This document shows, piece by piece, positions 19,271 to 28,115 of a DNA stretch of 64,000 nucleotides (its first letter is position 1; the number at the start of each line of letters is the position of its first letter). The notes under the pieces were generated by a model, which searched no databases, was not told where the DNA came from, and saw nothing but the letters and a program-made list of their open reading frames with translations. The DNA is from Bacteroidota bacterium (lineage in GTDB: Bacteria; Bacteroidota; Bacteroidia; Chitinophagales; Chitinophagaceae), in NCBI GenBank assembly GCA_023437225.1, contig JAEZGS010000010.1, forward strand, positions 124,001-188,000. Reading direction: 5' to 3'. The translations under genes were made by a program, and so were the position numbers.

Positions 19271-20884
19271 CTATTTTGATTCTGTTTTACTTTCCGTTTT
19301 GCCTTCGCCCTTCAACAATGCATCGCTGTAGTTTGCGCCCCATAACCTGTATCGCTTAAATTGCTCCGTGAGCCTGGGCTCAAAATCACTCCAGTTCCTA
19401 TCCTGCTTAGGACTCCATAATACTTCACTTAAAGCGCTTAATCTGGGAAATATGTGGTATTCTACTTTTCGTGGATTAGTGATGTACTCCGTCCATACAT
19501 TTGCCTGTGCACCAAGTATGTATTTTGCCTGGCTTGCATTGAGCTCTTTTGGAACGGGTTCATAACTGTACACTTTTTGAACAGTAGTGTAGCCACCAAT
19601 CGTTACCGAATCTTCTTTCCTGGTTTGTGAATGATCAAAGTATACATGACTGCCCGGCGTCATGATCACATCATGCTTTTGTTTTGCCGCTTCAATACCT
19701 CCTTCTTCACCTCTCCAACTCATCACAACTGCATTCGGTGCAAGTCCGCCTTCCAGTATTTCATCCCAGCCAATGATCGTCTTGCCTTTTCCATTCACAT
19801 ATTTTTCCATTCGCTGAATGAAATAACTCTGTAATTCGTGCTCGTCTTTCAGGTTATTATCGCGAATTCTTTTCTGACAATTTGGACATTTTTTCCAACT
19901 GTCTTTTGGACATTCATCACCGCCAATATGCACGTACTTAGATGGAAACAATGGAATTACTTCATCGAGAACATCCTGCAGAAATTCGAAAGTTTTTTCT
20001 TTACCTGCACAAAAGACCTCCGGAAACACGCCCCAGGTCTGTTTTACAGCATATGGTCCGCCCGTGCAACCAAGTTCCGGATAGGCCGTAAGTGCTGCAA
20101 CTGCATGACCAGGCATTTCAATTTCAGGAATTACATTGATGTATCTTTTTGCTGCATATGCCACCACGTCTTTTACCTGTTCCTGTGTATAGAAACCTCC
20201 GTAGCGCTTGTTGGTGTTGCCCGTTCCGGGATATCGCCCGATAATGGTGCCATCGCGATATGCACCTGCTTCTGTTAGACGTGGATATTTTTTTATCTCG
20301 ATTCTCCATCCCTGATCGTCCGTCAGATGCCAGTGAAATGTATTCATCTTATGTAAGGCGATATAGTCGATGTATTTCTTAAGAAATGACACAGGAAACA
20401 TATGCCTGGCAACATCGAGGTGAAGTCCGCGATATTTGAATCTTGGTTCATCTTCGATGGTAACAACGGGTATCTGTAAAGATTTTGCTTTCTCAGTTGG
20501 CAGCAATTGAATGAGCGTTTGCATACCATAGAAAGTGCCAGCATATGAATCTCCATCAATCTGGATCTGCTGTGGAGTAACATCTAATGTGTAGGCACCT
20601 TCATTTTCCGGAGCCTTAATGAATTTCTTTGTATTCAGTCGTATGCTGTTCTTCGCATTCTTGTTTGTTATACGAAGTTTGAAGCCGTATATCTCCTTCA
20701 AATAATCATTTAAAAAGTTCGCTGTATTGCGCTGCTCCTCATCAACAACTATTATACAGCTTTTTCGGTCAAGCGTGAAGTTGCCAACACCCATTGTCGT
20801 CTTCACCGGCTTTGGTATAACGTTCACCTGTGCAATAACCGATATGCTGAGGAACATTGTTAACAGTAAGCTTAATCGTTTCAT
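19271..20884 (-). CDS. Beta-N-acetylhexosaminidase, GH20 family
   Basis: 537 residues with a signal peptide ending SVIAQ. A small GH20b-type domain (about 20-145) precedes the catalytic TIM barrel, which begins at 'PRFKYRGLHLDVARHMF' (147-163) and includes 'HWHLTDDQGWRIEI' and the catalytic Asp-Glu pair D323-E324 in HIGGDECP. Such enzymes release terminal GlcNAc or GalNAc from chitooligosaccharides and glycans by substrate-assisted catalysis in the periplasm or outside the cell. It lies upstream of nagB, which would consume the GlcN6P made from the released sugar. The ending is lysine- and serine-rich. Length is typical. Confidence 0.95.
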   Translation of the reverse strand: MKRLSLLLTMFLSISVIAQVNVIPKPVKTTMGVGNFTLDRKSCIIVVDEEQRNTANFLNDYLKEIYGFKLRITNKNAKNSIRLNTKKFIKAPENEGAYTLDVTPQQIQIDGDSYAGTFYGMQTLIQLLPTEKAKSLQIPVVTIEDEPRFKYRGLHLDVARHMFPVSFLKKYIDYIALHKMNTFHWHLTDDQGWRIEIKKYPRLTEAGAYRDGTIIGRYPGTGNTNKRYGGFYTQEQVKDVVAYAAKRYINVIPEIEMPGHAVAALTAYPELGCTGGPYAVKQTWGVFPEVFCAGKEKTFEFLQDVLDEVIPLFPSKYVHIGGDECPKDSWKKCPNCQKRIRDNNLKDEHELQSYFIQRMEKYVNGKGKTIIGWDEILEGGLAPNAVVMSWRGEEGGIEAAKQKHDVIMTPGSHVYFDHSQTRKEDSVTIGGYTTVQKVYSYEPVPKELNASQAKYILGAQANVWTEYITNPRKVEYHIFPRLSALSEVLWSPKQDRNWSDFEPRLTEQFKRYRLWGANYSDALLKGEGKTESKTESK

Positions 20885-20966
20885 TAGTGCAAGAGTTTAT
20901 AGCATGAATTGTAATCTGTCGGAGCCATCGAAGGTACTCAATTCATGCCGATTCATTGTGCTTTGA

Positions 20967-22826
20967 TCATTTTGCAGAAATAACTGGTAAAATAATGGAA
21001 GATGCATTTACACGATCGTGATAGAGCCTGATAGAAGCTTTTTGAAAATCGCTTTCCTTCGCCTGATAAATGTTCATGAAGCGTTGTGGATTGCGGTCTG
21101 CGAGAGGAAACCAACTGCTTTGCACCTGAATCATCAACCGATGTCCTGCTTTGAATGTGTGTGCGATATCAGGTAGTTCAAACCGTACTTGTTCAATCTT
21201 ATTTGGAGTGAATGCAACCGGTTGCGCAAAATCTTTCCGATACTTACCGCGCATGATCTCACCGCGTACCAACATCTGGTATCCGCTCATTGGATAACTC
21301 CCAGTATTGGTTGCTGTGTCTGGAAAAACATCTATAACCTTCACTACAAAGTCTGCATCGGTAGAGCTGATACTTGTCATTAAATCAGCGATCACTGTTC
21401 CGGCAACCGTCAGATCTTCATTCAGTACATCAGTTTGAAATACCAGTACATCCGGGCGCCTGGAGGCGAAACGTTGATCATCCGTCATATACTGTGATGT
21501 TCTGCCAAGATGCACATCTTCAGTATATGGTACCGGCTTTGCAGGATCACTGGTGTATTCACTGAAAGATCGGCTGGAAACCGGTTTCGCCCATCCCAGT
21601 TTGCCATCGGGTTGCAAATAGACAGGCCTTTCAGTGGCCTGGGTTGGAGGCCATTTATCAAAAGATTGCCATTGATTTGCACCAGTGAAAAATATCGTTG
21701 CCTCTTTTAAATTGTCAAGCGATCCTTTGCCTTTCAGGTAGTAATTGAAGAAAGGCATTTCAATGTTATTTTGATACCAGGTAGAGGTGTTGCTACCGAA
21801 ATGTACATTACCGAGGGATCTTCCGTCGCTCCCTGCCCACTGTCCATGCGACCATGGTCCCATAATAATTTTGTTATCATTCTTTGCTTTCTTTTCTATT
21901 GCTTCATAAGTTCTCCATGCTCCAAAACAATCTTCTGCATCAAACAAACCACCTACAACCAATGTTGCCGTGCCATGCGGTATGTGATTGGTAAAATTGC
22001 GCACATTGCGCGCTTTCCAGAATGTATCGTAATCCGGATGTGACATCAGTTGTTTCCAAAATTTGATAGAATCACCCATCAATTTTGTAAGGGACGATAA
22101 AGTGTTGTTGCGCATGTAAAATTCATAAGCATCCCTGACAGGAAAGTTGAAACCTGGTTGGTGCTGTGAAGTTGGCTGAGAGCGGGGTTTGCCAAAGCCA
22201 CTATAAAATGCAAACGCATCCATCTGGAAAAATGCGCCATTGTGGTGGAAGTCATCGCCGATGAACCAGTCAGTAACAGGAGCCTGGGGGCTTACCGCCT
22301 TCAACGCAGGGTGTCCGCTTAATGCAGCCATGGTAGAATAAAATCCGGGGTATGAGATGCCGAATACGCCAACATTGCCGTTGTTATTGGAAACGTTTTT
22401 CACAAGCCAGTCGATTGCATCATACGTATCGCTTGCCTCATCTGTGGTTTTACCTGATTTGTTTTCGTTGAAAGGACGAACATCTTCAAATTCGCCTTCA
22501 CTCATATAGCGGCCGCGTACATCCTGGCGTGCGATGATATAGCCTTCTCTAAAGTAGTAGCGATAATAATTATTCCATACAGCGGGCCATTTATCTTCCC
22601 CGTAGGGGGAACAGGAGTAAGGAGTTCGTTGAAATAGAATTGGATATTTTTGTGTTTGATCTTTAGGTGCATAGATGGATGTAAAAAGCTTCACACCATC
22701 GCGCATAGTGATGTACACTTCTTTCTTAATATAGTTATCGCGGATCCATGCTGAGTCCTGTGCATTTTGTCCAAGAGCGGCAGCAACCAGCATACAACTA
22801 AGTAATAACATTGACAGCTTTCTCAT
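20967..22826 (-). CDS. CocE/NonD (peptidase S15) family hydrolase
   Basis: 619 residues with a signal peptide ending AAALG-QN. The alpha/beta hydrolase part (about 35-330) carries the nucleophile S158 in GVFGISYPG, the oxyanion-region motif 'LFQRTPYSCSPYG' and 'ARQDVRGRYMSEGEF'. A C-terminal jelly-roll X-Pro dipeptidyl-peptidase domain (about 370-600) follows. Relatives are alpha-amino-acid ester hydrolases, cocaine esterase and Xaa-Pro dipeptidyl peptidases, and the sequence alone does not separate these. It lies 80 bases before the GH20 gene on the same strand. A peptidase role would suit the glycopeptide-like context, but this is inference. Confidence 0.9.
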   Translation of the reverse strand: MRKLSMLLLSCMLVAAALGQNAQDSAWIRDNYIKKEVYITMRDGVKLFTSIYAPKDQTQKYPILFQRTPYSCSPYGEDKWPAVWNNYYRYYFREGYIIARQDVRGRYMSEGEFEDVRPFNENKSGKTTDEASDTYDAIDWLVKNVSNNNGNVGVFGISYPGFYSTMAALSGHPALKAVSPQAPVTDWFIGDDFHHNGAFFQMDAFAFYSGFGKPRSQPTSQHQPGFNFPVRDAYEFYMRNNTLSSLTKLMGDSIKFWKQLMSHPDYDTFWKARNVRNFTNHIPHGTATLVVGGLFDAEDCFGAWRTYEAIEKKAKNDNKIIMGPWSHGQWAGSDGRSLGNVHFGSNTSTWYQNNIEMPFFNYYLKGKGSLDNLKEATIFFTGANQWQSFDKWPPTQATERPVYLQPDGKLGWAKPVSSRSFSEYTSDPAKPVPYTEDVHLGRTSQYMTDDQRFASRRPDVLVFQTDVLNEDLTVAGTVIADLMTSISSTDADFVVKVIDVFPDTATNTGSYPMSGYQMLVRGEIMRGKYRKDFAQPVAFTPNKIEQVRFELPDIAHTFKAGHRLMIQVQSSWFPLADRNPQRFMNIYQAKESDFQKASIRLYHDRVNASSIILPVISAK

Positions 22827-22908
22827 AGTTATGTTTTGGAGGCAGTAAGTTAATGCATAAGACGCTAAATGCCTATCTTCATTGCTTCGTTTTCGACAAT
22901 CAATTTTT

Positions 22909-23940
22909 ATGAAGAGAAGGAATTTTTTGCATCAATCATTGCTTACGACAGGTGCCTTAGTTACAGCCGGCGCTGGCTGTGAAGTCGCTGCCAACACGGG
23001 TGTTGCGGCTTCAAAAGGTGGTGGGCCAATTGTTATCTCGACATGGGACTTTGGACAGGCTGCAAATGCAGCAGCATGGAATGTATTAGGTAGTGGCGGA
23101 AGGGCTCTTGACGCTGTTGAAGCAGGAGCAAAGATTCCTGAAGCAGATCCAAAAAATCAAAGCGTTGGCTACGGAGGTTTACCTGATCGTGATGGTCGTG
23201 TTACACTCGACGCATGCATCATGGATGAAAAATATAATTGCGGATCTGTTATGTGTCTTGAGCATATCATGCATCCCATCTCGGTGGCAAGACTCGTGAT
23301 GGAGAAAACGCCGCATGTTGTACTCGCAGGTGACGGAGCATTGCAATTTGCACTCGCTAATGGCTTTAAAAAAGAGAACCTGTTGACGGCGGAAGCGGAA
23401 AGAGCATGGAAGGAATGGTTGAAGAATGCAAAGTATGAACCTGTGATGAACATCGAAAACAAACTCTATCAAAAAGACAACGATCCGATGCCTGGTGGAC
23501 CGGATAATCACGATACGATAGGCATTGTGGCCATGGATGCAAGTGGTAATTTTTCCGGTGCATGTACTACGAGTGGAATGGCTTATAAGATCCATGGAAG
23601 GGTAGGAGATTCTCCGATCATCGGTGCAGGACTGTATGTAGATAATGAAATTGGTGCGGCTACTTCAACAGGCGTTGGTGAAGAAGTGATCCGAATTGTT
23701 GGATCGCATCTCGTTGTTGAATTGATGCGACAGGGAAGAAATCCGCAGCAGGCTTGCGAAGAGGCAGTAAGAAGGATCATAAAAAGAAATCCGGAAAAAT
23801 CTAAAACCATCCAGGTAGGTTTTTTAGCACTTAACCGAAATGGAGAATATGGTGCATATGCATTGCAAAAAGGATTCACTTATTCCGTGCGAAATGAAAA
23901 GGTGGATAAAGTGTTTGAAGCATCGTATGAATATAAGTAG
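22909..23940 (+). CDS. N4-(beta-N-acetylglucosaminyl)-L-asparaginase-like Ntn hydrolase
   Basis: 343 residues from the ATG at 22909; a TTG at 22882 is a poorer start because the export signal begins at MKRRNFLHQS. That twin-arginine-like start and hydrophobic stretch suggest Tat export; a Cys at 24 after GAG could even be lipidated. The autocleavage and nucleophile site is T203 in HDTIGIVAMD, as in glycosylasparaginase, and 'GRVGDSPIIGAGLYVDN' matches the substrate pocket. These enzymes self-cleave into alpha and beta chains and split GlcNAc from asparagine in glycopeptides; some act on isoaspartyl peptides. The 'HDTIG' form favours the glycosylasparaginase branch. It is divergent from the S15 hydrolase and followed by cutC. 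Confidence 0.9.
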   Translation: MKRRNFLHQSLLTTGALVTAGAGCEVAANTGVAASKGGGPIVISTWDFGQAANAAAWNVLGSGGRALDAVEAGAKIPEADPKNQSVGYGGLPDRDGRVTLDACIMDEKYNCGSVMCLEHIMHPISVARLVMEKTPHVVLAGDGALQFALANGFKKENLLTAEAERAWKEWLKNAKYEPVMNIENKLYQKDNDPMPGGPDNHDTIGIVAMDASGNFSGACTTSGMAYKIHGRVGDSPIIGAGLYVDNEIGAATSTGVGEEVIRIVGSHLVVELMRQGRNPQQACEEAVRRIIKRNPEKSKTIQVGFLALNRNGEYGAYALQKGFTYSVRNEKVDKVFEASYEYK

Positions 23941-23996
23941 GCAATTCGTAATTCGTAATACGTAATTCGTAATGCGTGAAGCGGAATTTGTAATCA
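23941..23996. repeat. Array of eight heptamers (GTAATTC type)
   Basis: Starts with the base after the TAG stop of the Ntn hydrolase: GCAATTC, GTAATTC, GTAATAC, GTAATTC, GTAATGC, GTGAAGC, GGAATTT, GTAATCA. It fills the gap to the cutC start codon at 24010. Units drift toward the AAGCGG family near the end. Confidence 0.85.
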
Positions 23997-24009
23997 GAAA
24001 ACTTAACAA

Positions 24010-24732
24010 GTGAAATTAGAAGTTTGTTCGTTCAATATACAGTCATCGATCATTGCTCAAAGGGCAGGTGCGGCAAGGGTGGAACTTTGCGACAATCCCG
24101 TGGAAGGTGGAACGACTCCATCGTACGGTTGCATTAGTGAAACGCGACAGAACGTGACGATTGAATTGTATCCCATAATTCGTCCGAGAGGGGGAGATTA
24201 TGTATACGATGATCATGAGTTTGCAATAATGCTTAAGGACATCGAAATGTGTGGAAAGCTTCAGTGTGATGGAATTTCGATTGGCATCCAGGAAAGAAGC
24301 GGGAAGATTGACCTTTATCGTCTTAAGAAAATAGTTGACCACGCTTACCCTATGGGTGTCACATGCAACCGTGCTTTCGATGCGGCGCCCGACCCATTCG
24401 AAGCTCTGGAAACCATAATTGAAGCAGGATGTGAACGCATATTAACATCAGGACTTAAAACCGCCGCGCCTGATGGAGCGCAATTGCTTGCAGAACTGGT
24501 CAGAAGAGCCGCAGGCAGGATCAGCATTATGCCCGGAGCGGGAGTAAGGTCAACCAACATCGAAGCACTGATCGATAAAACGGGTGCATCCGAATATCAC
24601 ACATCGGCACGTAAGACCATTCCGTTGATGGCGGAGTATCAAAACCCCGATGTAAGCGACATAGGAAATATATACCTTGCAAATGAAGAGGAGCTCCAGG
24701 CGATCGTGGATATATTAACACGAAAGAATTAA
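24010..24732 (+). CDS. cutC: CutC family protein
   Basis: 240 residues starting at a GTG (24010). It shows the CutC TIM-barrel hallmarks 'MKLEVCSFNIQS', 'RAGAARVELCDNP', 'IIRPRGGDYVYDD' and 'RILTSGLKTAAPDGA' (here in pieces). CutC was first linked with copper homeostasis in E. coli, but that role is disputed and the true activity is unclear. The gene lies 69 bases after the Ntn hydrolase, with a heptamer array between them. Length is normal. Confidence 0.92.
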   Translation: MKLEVCSFNIQSSIIAQRAGAARVELCDNPVEGGTTPSYGCISETRQNVTIELYPIIRPRGGDYVYDDHEFAIMLKDIEMCGKLQCDGISIGIQERSGKIDLYRLKKIVDHAYPMGVTCNRAFDAAPDPFEALETIIEAGCERILTSGLKTAAPDGAQLLAELVRRAAGRISIMPGAGVRSTNIEALIDKTGASEYHTSARKTIPLMAEYQNPDVSDIGNIYLANEEELQAIVDILTRKN

Positions 24733-24757
24733 AGCTAGTTCAGAAATTCGTCAACGG

Positions 24758-25183
24758 TTACACATTAGTGAAGAGCCCTTCATGCGCCAATTCCATGCAT
24801 TCAACCGCAATTTCGTTGGCATCTGCTTTTAACGTACACACTTCAACCTTAACAGGAAATGCATTCCGCAGTTTCCAGCTTATCACTGGCTCATGCTTTT
24901 CATTGAGAAGTGAGATCGTTACATCTCTTCGCTGAACGTTGCTTCCCTGCTGCGTTTGCATCCATTGAAACAATTCGGCATCACCCGCAATTATTCCGCG
25001 TTTTAATATAACGTTTGGAAATTTTGTAAGCCCTGGCATTTTCATCACGCGTGCATCCGGTTCGGCACCTTCACGGTACTCAATCACTTCCGTCTGAATG
25101 GATAAGCCTGACACTTCAGTAAAAGAGTTGCGACTGCCACCCCATTCAACAATGAAGTGGTAAGCAGGAATCGGATAAGCCAT
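24758..25183 (-). CDS. Lone contractile-tail tube protein (T4 gp19-like)
   Basis: 141 residues from the ATG at 25183; the frame is open further upstream but the family begins at 'MAYPIPAYHFIVEW'. Typical features of the gp19/Pvc1 tube family are 'FTEVSGLSIQTEVIEYREG' (split here as 'EVSGLSIQTEV' and 'YREGAEP'), 'MPGLTKFPNVILKRG' and 'WQ'-type positions in 'LFQWMQTQQ'. The family forms the inner tube of phage tails and extracellular contractile injection systems. None of the usual partners (sheath, baseplate, spike, AAA ATPase, terminase) is in the window; neighbours are cutC and pyk. It may be an orphan remnant, or part of a system encoded elsewhere. It has no signal peptide. Confidence 0.85.
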   Translation of the reverse strand: MAYPIPAYHFIVEWGGSRNSFTEVSGLSIQTEVIEYREGAEPDARVMKMPGLTKFPNVILKRGIIAGDAELFQWMQTQQGSNVQRRDVTISLLNEKHEPVISWKLRNAFPVKVEVCTLKADANEIAVECMELAHEGLFTNV

Positions 25184-25267
25184 TGCACTGTATATTAAAT
25201 GATGAAGGAATTCTTTCACCTGTATAAGATACAATTCTTAAGTGCAATTGTCAAACATACCGGATGT

Positions 25268-25301
25268 ACAAAAAAAGAGAATGCGAACACCGCATTCTCT
25301 T
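25268..25301 (-). terminator. Intrinsic terminator after pyk
   Basis: Eleven-base-pair stem AAGAGAATGCG / CGCATTCTCTT (25275-25285 with 25291-25301) with an AACAC loop, followed on the minus strand by a run of seven or more T. It lies about 45 bases beyond the pyk stop codon, with a heptamer array in between. Confidence 0.9.
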
Positions 25302-25309
25302 TCATATTC

Positions 25310-25344
25310 ATTCCCAATTCCCAATTCTCAATTCTGAATTCGGA
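25310..25344. repeat. Array of five heptamers (ATTCCCA type)
   Basis: ATTCCCA, ATTCCCA, ATTCTCA, ATTCTGA, ATTCGGA directly beside the pyk stop codon (25346-25348). On the minus strand it lies in the 3' untranslated part of the pyk message, between stop codon and terminator. The unit is the complement of the GAATTGG family at 47413. Confidence 0.85.
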
Positions 25345-25345
25345 A

Positions 25346-26836
25346 TCAGTCCACCTTCGTGATCTTCAACATGTTTGTTGGAAGATGCTGATGTATCGGC
25401 GTACTTCCTGTATTCACAACAACATCGCCACTATTAATAAATCCTCTTTCTTTGAGTATTTCGATCTGGTCGTTTATGATCTCGTCAAGACTTTCTTCTT
25501 CGCCATAATAAAAAGCACGAACTCCCCAGCTCAGGCTAAGCTGGTTGATCAGGCTTCGTTCTTTTGAGAAGATGTATAGCGGTGATTCGGGTCTGTAACT
25601 GGACAACATAAATGCAGTGTAACCGCTTTGTGTCATACCTATAAGTGCATCGGCCTTGGTATCCTTTGCCAGTTTACATGCATTGTAACAAATTGCATCA
25701 CTAAGGAAACTTGGCGAGTGTGGCTGAGGTATCAATTCATCTTCGAGGTTATACCTGTAATCTGTTCTTTCAACCTGTGTGATGATCTTACGCATTGTTT
25801 CAACCACCAACACCGGATGTTTACCGGTTGCGGTTTCGCCGCTTAACATCACCGCATCGGCTCCTTCGAGTACAGCATTGGCAACGTCCGTAATTTCGCT
25901 TCTGTTTGGTTTGCTTCGGTCGATCATGCTTTCCATCATCTGCGTTGCAACGATCACAGGTTTGGCCCTGTGAATGCATTTGCGGATGATCTGCTTTTGA
26001 ATCAACGGTACCTGCTCAATCGGCAGTTCCACACCAAGGTCACCACGAGCGATCATGATACCATCTGATTCAATGATGATGTCACGAATATTTGTCATCG
26101 CCTCAGGCTTCTCGATCTTAGCGATAATCTTTGTCTTACTCTTCTTGTCATTCAACTTACTCCGAAGTATCACAATGTCTTTCACATTGCGAACAAACGA
26201 AAGCGCCACCCAGTCAAGCTTTTGCTCAATAATGAATTCGAGATCGGCAAGGTCTTTATCGGTAAGTGCGGGTAAACTGATCTTTGTATCGGGAAGGTTA
26301 ATGCCTTTCTTAGAGGAAAGAACTCCACCCATGGTAACTTCTACTTTTACATCGTTGTTTTTTTCAACGCTGATCACTTTCACTTCCAGTTTACCATCGT
26401 CGATCATGATCTTGTTTCCAATCTTCACGTCTGCGTGGAGGTTGGGATAGGATACGTAAATGCGCTCTTTTGTACCAACCAGTTTTTCATTGGTGAATGT
26501 AAGAATATCACCCGGGTTGATCTCAAGTGCATTGTTTTCTATCTCGCCTACGCGAAGTTTGGGGCCCTGAAGGTCACCAAGTATTGAGATGTTATACGGT
26601 TCTGTCGAATTTATCTTGCGGATGTGTTCGATGATTGCCAGTTTGTCGGCATGCGCTCCATGTGAGAAATTGAGGCGGAAGACGTTCACACCTGCTCTTA
26701 CAAGATCAAGCAATGCTTCATAGGTGTCGCATGCAGGTCCTACCGTTGCAACAATTTTAGTGCGATGCATGGTGTGTGCAATTCCCGCCTGCTTGTCCAT
26801 TTTCTCATGAACATATTTCGAAATGTCTCTGGCCAT
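25346..26836 (-). CDS. pyk: Pyruvate kinase
   Basis: 496 residues. The pyruvate kinase barrel starts at 'HRTKIVATVGPACDTYEAL' (24-42) and carries 'NVFRLNFSHG', the family signature around the active-site lysine 'KIIAKIEKPEAM', the substrate-binding stretch 'DGIMIARGDLGVELP' and 'ATQMMESMI'. The C-terminal allosteric domain follows (about 370-490). It makes pyruvate and ATP from phosphoenolpyruvate. It lies 58 bases after pfkA on the same strand, so the two controlling steps of glycolysis are probably co-transcribed. The N-terminal extension of about 22 residues before the barrel is slightly longer than in E. coli PykF. Confidence 0.97.
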   Translation of the reverse strand: MARDISKYVHEKMDKQAGIAHTMHRTKIVATVGPACDTYEALLDLVRAGVNVFRLNFSHGAHADKLAIIEHIRKINSTEPYNISILGDLQGPKLRVGEIENNALEINPGDILTFTNEKLVGTKERIYVSYPNLHADVKIGNKIMIDDGKLEVKVISVEKNNDVKVEVTMGGVLSSKKGINLPDTKISLPALTDKDLADLEFIIEQKLDWVALSFVRNVKDIVILRSKLNDKKSKTKIIAKIEKPEAMTNIRDIIIESDGIMIARGDLGVELPIEQVPLIQKQIIRKCIHRAKPVIVATQMMESMIDRSKPNRSEITDVANAVLEGADAVMLSGETATGKHPVLVVETMRKIITQVERTDYRYNLEDELIPQPHSPSFLSDAICYNACKLAKDTKADALIGMTQSGYTAFMLSSYRPESPLYIFSKERSLINQLSLSWGVRAFYYGEEESLDEIINDQIEILKERGFINSGDVVVNTGSTPIHQHLPTNMLKITKVD

Positions 26837-26894
26837 TCGGTTCTTTTTGTTTGTTGTTTTGTTAGTTGGGGTTGAGGGGGATAACTGAACGTGC

Positions 26895-27878
26895 TTAGCT
26901 GGCGAGGATACGAACGATCTGCAACCAGTCCTGGCTGATGCGCTGCTTCGCCTTCACGGCTTTCTCAAGCGGTGTATAATGCATTTTATTGTTTACAATA
27001 CCAACCATTACATTGTGTTTTCCGCTGATCAGGCATTCAACTGCTGAAAAGCCCATGCGACTTGCAATCAACCTGTCAAGGCATGATGGAGATCCTCCAC
27101 GTTGTATATGTCCGAGGATACACACGCGAGTATCGAAATTAGGCAGTCTTGAACGAATGATCTTTGCCACTTCATCGCCGCCACCAACGCCATCGCCTTC
27201 GGCAACCACAACGAGGTTCACAAGTTTCCTGCGTCTTTCTTTTTCAAACAGTGAATCAACAAGCTCTTCAACATCCGTTTTCTTTTCAGGGATCAGGATA
27301 TTTTCTGCGCCGGTTGCAATTCCACTGTGTAGGGCAATATATCCCGCATCACGTCCCATTACTTCAATAATGAATAAGCGGTCATGTGCATCAGCAGTGT
27401 CACGTATCTTATCGATCGCTTCAACCGCAGTGTTTACCGCCGTATCAAATCCAATGGTAAAATCCGTACCAGCAATGTCTTTATCAATAGTTCCCGGCAA
27501 TCCAATGCAGGGGATATCATATTCTCTACTGAAAATATCAGCTCCGCGAAACGATCCGTCACCGCCGATCACCACTAGACCGTCAATGCCGAGTCGGGTG
27601 AGATTGTCGTAAGCGATCTTTCTGCCTGCAGGTGTTTGAAAATCCTTGCATCGTGCGGTCTTCAGGATGGTTCCACCTCTCTGGATAATATTCGCCACAC
27701 TCCTGGAATGCATTGGTACGATGTCATTTTCAATCATACCCGCGTAGCCACGCATAATACCAAACACCTCCATTCCGTGAAATATACCGGTTCTAACAAC
27801 AGCGCGGATCGCCGCATTCATGCCAGGGGAATCGCCACCTGAAGTCAGAACGCCAATTTTATTAACCTTCTTAGCCAT
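26895..27878 (-). CDS. pfkA: ATP-dependent 6-phosphofructokinase
   Basis: 327 residues. It has the PfkA landmarks 'GVLTSGGDSPGMNAAIRAVV' (9-28), 'VIGGDGSFRGA', the catalytic 'GLPGTIDKDIAGTDFTIGFDTA' (cut here at 'PGTIDKDIAGTD') and 'EVMGRDAGYIALHSGIA'. The Gly at the position after GGD ('GGDGS') is the form used by ATP-dependent rather than pyrophosphate-dependent enzymes, which have GGDDS. It phosphorylates fructose-6-phosphate, the product of the nearby NagB. First gene of a pfkA-pyk pair, divergent from the SDR gene. Confidence 0.97.
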   Translation of the reverse strand: MAKKVNKIGVLTSGGDSPGMNAAIRAVVRTGIFHGMEVFGIMRGYAGMIENDIVPMHSRSVANIIQRGGTILKTARCKDFQTPAGRKIAYDNLTRLGIDGLVVIGGDGSFRGADIFSREYDIPCIGLPGTIDKDIAGTDFTIGFDTAVNTAVEAIDKIRDTADAHDRLFIIEVMGRDAGYIALHSGIATGAENILIPEKKTDVEELVDSLFEKERRRKLVNLVVVAEGDGVGGGDEVAKIIRSRLPNFDTRVCILGHIQRGGSPSCLDRLIASRMGFSAVECLISGKHNVMVGIVNNKMHYTPLEKAVKAKQRISQDWLQIVRILAS

Positions 27879-28115
27879 GAAATGAAATCAGTTATTTGTT
27901 TAAAAATCTCGAATGAGTGGCAACAATCGTTTAAAACTATTCAGGTTTCTTTTAAGCAGGCGTAAAATTAAGGTTTTGTTTTGATAACCAAGGTTTACCG
28001 AATAAACATCTGGCGTCCTTATTTTGTATCTACAACATAACCCTTACAGTGCATCTAATATTTTTTTTAAGATTTAGATACAGCTGCTTTAAATTCATTC
28101 CCTCAAATCATTACT

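Noticed and set aside
24758..25183. Prophage or complete injection system around the tail-tube gene
   Set aside because: All neighbours are ordinary metabolic genes; no sheath, baseplate, portal or integrase.
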